Origin: Paenibacillus sp. oral taxon 786 str. D14
GTDB taxonomy: Bacteria; Bacillota; Bacilli; Paenibacillales; Paenibacillaceae
Reading direction: 5' to 3'
DNA: 64,000 nucleotides
NCBI RefSeq assembly: GCF_000159955.1
Contig: NZ_GG695985.1
Location: forward strand, 44,641 to 108,640
In this document: positions 59,697-64,000 of the stretch, one piece after another
Numbering within the stretch: position 1 is the stretch's first letter
How the letters are laid out: each line of letters opens with the position of its first letter
Program-made: the position numbers and the translations under genes
Notes under the pieces: model-generated
Databases searched by the model: none
Told to the model about the DNA's origin: nothing
Seen by the model: only the letters and a program-made list of their open reading frames with translations

Positions 59697-60121
59697 TCAC
59701 GGATCCCGGGATGTTCGCATACATCTGTCCCCAGTCGCTTTTCTGGTGAATGTGCTAGGATATAACAGAACAAGGGTTTCCCGAACCCCGTAGATCCCAA
59801 TCGTGGAGAGCACGAGCAACAAGTACAAGCTGGCGCTGACGGCGATGCCCAGCATGACCGACTTCAAGCCAATTTAAGAGATGAACTGATTTCATCGACA
59901 TCATGATAACAAACAAGAAGGGGAGGATGACAAACGGCCAATAAATCACGTGAACATAGGCAAATTGAAGCGCATGAATAATCGTCAATGGTTTGAAAAA
60001 ACTGGTCGAACAGCGCCGGGACAATCAGCGCATCCCAACTGTTCGAGGAAGAAGACGAAGGTGATGGTTTTGAAGGATGCTTCTTCTTATACGCTTCGTA
60101 TTTGGATTTCCAATCCAGCAT
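59697..60121 (-). pseudogene. Membrane protein gene with two frameshifts
   Basis: Three minus-strand frames carry one protein. First MLDWKSKYEAYKKKHPSKPS and a Ser-rich linker to ALFDQFF, then FAYVHVIYWPFVILPFLFVI in a second frame. A third frame follows with SVMLGIAVSASLYLLLVLST and IGIYGVRETLVLLYP. The first shift is at a run of six T (plus 59996-60001), the second near 59868. A GGAGGC site precedes the ATG at 60121. Not recognised beyond a two- or three-helix membrane protein. Confidence 0.55.
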
Positions 60122-60310
60122 ATCTGCCGCCTCCGGACGAATTGTAGGATTATTAGAGAGTGTTGGACTTTTTGGAAAAGTTTATGTAGCGTTTGCGGCG
60201 GTTGCCCAATTCTCCAAACCCCGGTAAACTAAAAAAGTGCATAAAGCCGGTCTGTCCCGAAAATCCGGGAGGACGACGGCCGATTGGGAAGTTAGGAGAA
60301 ATCAAGCGAA

Positions 60311-62143
60311 ATGAGCACGGAAGCACTTACGATGGAACATGCGCAGCAGCTGCTGCAGAAATATTACGGATATCCCGATTTCCGCGAAGGGCAGCGGAGA
60401 ATCGTCGAGAGCGTATTGTCCGGCGCGGATACGCTGGGCATTATGCCGACGGGCGGAGGCAAATCGATCTGTTACCAGATCCCGGCTCTGATGTTGCCGG
60501 GTCTGACGCTGGTTGTGTCCCCGTTGATCTCGTTGATGAAGGATCAGGTCGATGCGCTCACGGCGATGGGCATCTCCGCCGCCTACATCAACAGCACGCT
60601 GTCGGGCAAGGAAGTGAACGACCGCATCCGGGCGGCGCGCCGCGGTGAGCTGAAGCTGCTCTATGTTGCGCCGGAGCGGCTGGAGCTGGACTGGTTCCGC
60701 GAGGAAATGAGCGGTCTATCGATCTCCTGCGTCGCCGTCGACGAAGCGCACTGCGTCTCGCAGTGGGGCCATGACTTCCGGACAAGCTATCTGGCGGTCT
60801 CCCCGTTTGTGGAATCGCTGCCGCAACGGCCGATCCTCGCAGCCTTTACAGCCACGGCCACTCCGGAGGTCATGGACGACATGGTCCGTCTGCTGCGCCT
60901 TGCGAATCCGGCCGTGTTCGTCACCGGCCTCGGTCGGGATAACCTGGCGATGTCGGTGCTGCGCGGTGAGAACAAGCGCGAATTCGTCCTGAATTACGCG
61001 ACGACCCATGCGCATCAGCCCGGGATCGTCTACGCCGCAACCCGCAAGGAGGTTGACGACCTGTACGAGCGCCTGCGCCGCGCCGGCATCCCTGCCGGCC
61101 GCTACCATGCCGGCTTGTCCGACAAGGAGCGGGAGGAGAGCCAGGAGGCTTTTCTCTATGACGACATTCGCGTGATGGTGGCGACCAACGCCTTTGGGAT
61201 GGGGATCGACAAATCGAACGTCCGTTACGTGATCCACTACAATATGCCGAAGAACATGGAGGCTTATGTTCAGGAAGCGGGCCGGGCTGGCCGGGACGGC
61301 GAGCCCAGCGAATGTATCCTGCTGTTTAGTCCGCAGGACATCATGACGCAGAAATTCCTGATCGAGCAAAACCCGCAGGATGGAGAACGCAAACGCAACG
61401 AGTACCGCAAGCTGCAGCAGATGGTTGAATATTGCTACCAGACGAGCTGCCTGCGCTGGGCAATGCTGGATTATTTCGGTGAGGCTCACGATCGCACGCC
61501 TTGCGGTGTTTGCAGCTCCTGCCGGGACGAACGGGAGCTCGTCGACATGACGCGCGACGCGCAGATCGTCTTCTCCTGTATCCACCGGATGCGGGAGCGG
61601 TTTGGCGTCTCGCTGGTTGCTTCGGTGCTCAAAGGTTCGCAGAACAAAAAGGTGCTGCAGTACGGCTTTAATCAGTTGCCTACCTATGGCATGCTGCGCA
61701 CGCGCACCGAGAAGGAAATTTCTGAACTGATCAATGTGTTTATTGCGGAAGGGTATTTAGCCTTGTCCGAAGGGCAATACCCGGTCGTAAGGCTGCAGCC
61801 GTTGGCGGTTGAGGTGCTGAAGAGCCGCCATCAGGTGATGCTCCGTGCGCCGGAGACTGCCGCCGCGTCCTCATCGTCATCTAGCTCGCGGCGCCGCAAG
61901 TATGATGAAGGGCCGTCCGCCGTCAACGAGACGGTGTTCGAGCAGCTGCGCTTGATCCGCCGCGATTTGGCCGAGAAGGAGCGGGTGCCTTCCTATATTA
62001 TTTTCAACGATGCGACGCTGCGCGAGATGAGTGTGGTCTGTCCGACCAGCGAAGCGGATATGCTGAGAATCAAGGGCGTCGGCGAAGTGAAGTACCGTAA
62101 GTACGGAAAGCCGTTTCTGGAGTTTTTTCAAAATATGGAGTAG
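60311..62143 (+). CDS. recQ: ATP-dependent DNA helicase RecQ
   Basis: The 610-residue helicase has motif I MPTGGGKSICYQ near residue 46, motif II DEAHCVSQWGHDFR near residue 144, the aromatic-rich loop following it, motif VI QEAGRAGRDG near residue 322, a zinc-binding RQC domain (CYQTSCLRWAML; CGVCSSC) and a C-terminal HRDC domain (VPSYIIFNDATLREM; IKGVGEVKYRKYGKPF). Complete domain set and usual length. It unwinds DNA 3' to 5' in recombination repair. TTAGGAG precedes the ATG. The next gene starts 12 bases after its stop. Confidence 0.96.
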   Translation: MSTEALTMEHAQQLLQKYYGYPDFREGQRRIVESVLSGADTLGIMPTGGGKSICYQIPALMLPGLTLVVSPLISLMKDQVDALTAMGISAAYINSTLSGKEVNDRIRAARRGELKLLYVAPERLELDWFREEMSGLSISCVAVDEAHCVSQWGHDFRTSYLAVSPFVESLPQRPILAAFTATATPEVMDDMVRLLRLANPAVFVTGLGRDNLAMSVLRGENKREFVLNYATTHAHQPGIVYAATRKEVDDLYERLRRAGIPAGRYHAGLSDKEREESQEAFLYDDIRVMVATNAFGMGIDKSNVRYVIHYNMPKNMEAYVQEAGRAGRDGEPSECILLFSPQDIMTQKFLIEQNPQDGERKRNEYRKLQQMVEYCYQTSCLRWAMLDYFGEAHDRTPCGVCSSCRDERELVDMTRDAQIVFSCIHRMRERFGVSLVASVLKGSQNKKVLQYGFNQLPTYGMLRTRTEKEISELINVFIAEGYLALSEGQYPVVRLQPLAVEVLKSRHQVMLRAPETAAASSSSSSSRRRKYDEGPSAVNETVFEQLRLIRRDLAEKERVPSYIIFNDATLREMSVVCPTSEADMLRIKGVGEVKYRKYGKPFLEFFQNME

Positions 62144-62155
62144 GGTTGTGAGCAT

Positions 62156-63967
62156 GTGAAAGTCATATTGGCAACGCTGAACGCAAAATTTATTCATACC
62201 TCGCTGGCGATCCGGCTGCTCAAAGCCTACAGCGGCAACGAGTTTGACATCGATCTGGCCGAATATACGATCAAGGACCCGGTGATGAATATCGTGTCGG
62301 ATCTGTTTAAGCGGAAGCCGGATGTCATCGGGTTCTCCTGCTATATCTGGAATATCGAAGAGACGATTCGAGTGGTGGCCTTGCTGAAGAAAGTGCTGCC
62401 GGAAGTGAAGATTGTACTGGGCGGCCCCGAGGTTAGCTACGACACGAAATACTGGATGGAGCGCATCCCGGAGGTGGATTTTATCGTCATGGGGGACGGT
62501 GAGGAGACATTCCACCATTTGCTGCAGGAACTGTCCGGGGAGCAGAAGTTCCACTTCGTGTTTGGCGCGGCCTATCGCAAAGGAGAAGAGGTCGTACTGA
62601 ATCCGCCTCGGCCAAAATCCGATCTGAACACGCTGCCGTCGCCGCATCGTTTTCCCGAGGATATTCCGAATCTCGGCAAACGGATCGTGTATTTCGAGAC
62701 CAGCCGCGGTTGCCCGTTCAGCTGCCAGTTTTGCCTCTCAAGTATTGAGGTGGGCGTGCGGTATTACGATATCGAACGGGTGAAGTCGGACATCCTGTAC
62801 CTCATCGAGCATGGCGCGAAGATCATTAAATTTCTGGACCGCACGTTTAACATTAACCGCAATTACGCGATGGAGATGTTCGAATTTCTGATCAACAACC
62901 ACCAGGGTTGCGTGTTCCAGTTCGAAATCACGGCGGACATCATGCGGCCGGAGGTGCTGGACTATTTGGCGGAGAACGCGCCGCCCGGCATCTTCCGCTT
63001 CGAGATTGGCGTGCAGTCGACAAACGATCCAACCAACGAGCTGGTGAAACGCCGCCAGAACTTTACGAAGCTGACCCGGACCGTCACCAAAATCAAGGAA
63101 AGCGGCAAAATCGCCCAGCATCTGGATTTGATCGCCGGATTGCCGGAAGAGGACTATGCCACGTTCCGCAAAACGTTTAACGACGTGTTTGCTTTGCGTC
63201 CCGAGGAGCTGCAGCTTGGCTTCCTGAAGATGCTGCGCGGAACCGGGCTGCGGAATGACGCGGAGAAATACAACTACGTGTTTATGGACCATGCGCCTTA
63301 TGAAATCCTGAGCAATAACGTGCTGCCGTTTGAGGACGTAATCCGGTTGAAGCGGCTGGAGGACGTGCTGGAGAAGTATTGGAATGCGCACCGCATGGAT
63401 CACACCGTGGAGTATCTGGTCACTCACGAGTTCGATTCGCCGTTTGACTTCTTCCAGGAGTTTGGCGACTATTGGGAGGAACAAGGCTGGCAGCGGATCG
63501 GTCATCAGCTGGAGGACCTGTTCATTCGTCTTCACGCGTTCTTAAGCGGACGCACTTTGAAAGAGCCGGAGGTTGTGCTTGGTTTAATGAAGCTCGACTA
63601 CCTGCTTGGACACAAGTATAAGCCGCGGAAAATCTGGTGGGAGGACCGGGTGGACAAAGACCGGCGCAGCGCGTATTTCCGTGCGCTCGCAGAAGCCCCT
63701 GCTGCTTTGTCAGAGCAATTTGCGGCATACGGCCTGGATGAACGCGGGCTGCAGAAGTATGCGTGCATCGAAGAGCTGCCGTTTGCGCTGGGCGATGTAC
63801 TGCGAGCGGAAGGGTCAGAAGCGCCAGCAAGCCCGGCGAACGCAGGGGATGAGCCGCAAGGCACGCTGCTTGTTGTCCTCTACCAGCAGGAAGCAGACGA
63901 GCGGCCGGTGTATTTCCACGCCCCTTTAAGCGCTTGGTCCCCGGAGCATTGCACCCTGGTCAAGTGA
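62156..63967 (+). CDS. B12-binding domain radical SAM protein (DUF4080 family)
   Basis: The 603-residue protein has an N-terminal B12-binding-like domain (VILATLNAKFIHTSLAIRLL; VDFIVMGDGEETFHHLLQEL), a radical SAM domain with GCPFSCQFC near residue 187 and FRFEIGVQSTNDPTNELV, and a C-terminal DUF4080 region (LGFLKMLRGTGLRNDAEKYN). The B12 domain lacks an obvious DxHxxG cobalamin motif. Many members bind cobalamin and methylate carbon; the substrate here is unknown. The GTG start at 62156 has only a weak site, so translation is probably coupled to recQ. Residues 550-580 form an Ala/Glu-rich insert. Confidence 0.87.
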   Translation: MKVILATLNAKFIHTSLAIRLLKAYSGNEFDIDLAEYTIKDPVMNIVSDLFKRKPDVIGFSCYIWNIEETIRVVALLKKVLPEVKIVLGGPEVSYDTKYWMERIPEVDFIVMGDGEETFHHLLQELSGEQKFHFVFGAAYRKGEEVVLNPPRPKSDLNTLPSPHRFPEDIPNLGKRIVYFETSRGCPFSCQFCLSSIEVGVRYYDIERVKSDILYLIEHGAKIIKFLDRTFNINRNYAMEMFEFLINNHQGCVFQFEITADIMRPEVLDYLAENAPPGIFRFEIGVQSTNDPTNELVKRRQNFTKLTRTVTKIKESGKIAQHLDLIAGLPEEDYATFRKTFNDVFALRPEELQLGFLKMLRGTGLRNDAEKYNYVFMDHAPYEILSNNVLPFEDVIRLKRLEDVLEKYWNAHRMDHTVEYLVTHEFDSPFDFFQEFGDYWEEQGWQRIGHQLEDLFIRLHAFLSGRTLKEPEVVLGLMKLDYLLGHKYKPRKIWWEDRVDKDRRSAYFRALAEAPAALSEQFAAYGLDERGLQKYACIEELPFALGDVLRAEGSEAPASPANAGDEPQGTLLVVLYQQEADERPVYFHAPLSAWSPEHCTLVK

Positions 63968-64000
63968 GGAGAGCAATAACGAAAAAGCGAGCCTGCAAAC

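Noticed and set aside
60716-61585. 289-codon frame antisense to recQ
   Set aside because: RecQ carries all helicase motifs on the plus strand; the antisense frame is coding shadow.

Overview
The window looks like a chromosomal segment of a Paenibacillus-like Firmicute (moderate-to-high GC). Pointers are YesM/YesN-type sugar regulation, several Firmicute riboswitch classes (cobalamin, c-di-AMP ydaO-type, preQ1-I, lysine), Zur boxes of the Bacillus type, strong Shine-Dalgarno sites, many TTG starts and lipoprotein binding proteins. The genus is inferred from gene content and style, not from a marker gene.

Layout. 1-2 kb: the end of a cobalamin gene pair (cbiB, cobC) coupled to a luciferase-like monooxygenase. 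2.2-8.5 kb: a carbohydrate ABC importer (binding protein and two permeases) with its own two-component system. 8.7-10.3 kb: an unusual methyl-accepting protein with a C-terminal Cache-like domain. 10.3-18.3 kb: a cobalamin-riboswitch operon, btuFCD-cobT-cobU-cobS, then a 48-bp tandem repeat and cobQ. 18.3-19.8 kb: a c-di-AMP riboswitch with terminator ahead of a lysine 2,3-aminomutase-like gene. 19.8-26.3 kb: a chemoreceptor, an M24 peptidase, a PadR/MFS efflux pair and a 2-hydroxyacid dehydrogenase. 26.3-29.6 kb: queuosine genes queC-queD-queE (preQ1 riboswitch) and queF, separated by repeat-rich DNA. 29.6-32.1 kb: a decay zone holding a MITE-like IS remnant, a DinB protein and two truncated genes meeting head to head. 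32.2-38.8 kb: metal uptake, with a Fur-boxed siderophore-binding lipoprotein and then a Zur regulon (NusG-II protein, permease remnant, COG0523 GTPase, zinc-free L33, znuCBA). 38.8-42.6 kb: speD and a lysine-riboswitch amino-acid ABC importer. 42.6-46.2 kb: LysM protein, ung, and a MarR/MFS pair whose transporter seems to lack its 5' end. 46.2-51 kb: the pentose-phosphate genes zwf-tal-gnd with a divergent LysR regulator. 51.1-54.1 kb: a divergent MarR/CarD pair with two matching operators, then DUF4256 and DUF4317 proteins. 54.1-57.9 kb: an accessory, decaying region with a defective IS3-family element, a truncated XRE gene meeting an HD-GYP gene, and GGDEF and IS256-like scraps. 57.9-64 kb: rlmCD, two small membrane-protein loci (one frameshifted), recQ and a B12-binding radical SAM protein.

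The most notable points are the c-di-AMP riboswitch in front of a kamA-like gene, the in-frame histidine-rich 48-bp repeat inside the cobalamin operon, a NusG-II protein under a predicted Zur box, and the twin operators shared by a MarR repressor and a CarD-type RNA polymerase-binding protein. No phage, CRISPR array, tRNA or rRNA gene was seen.
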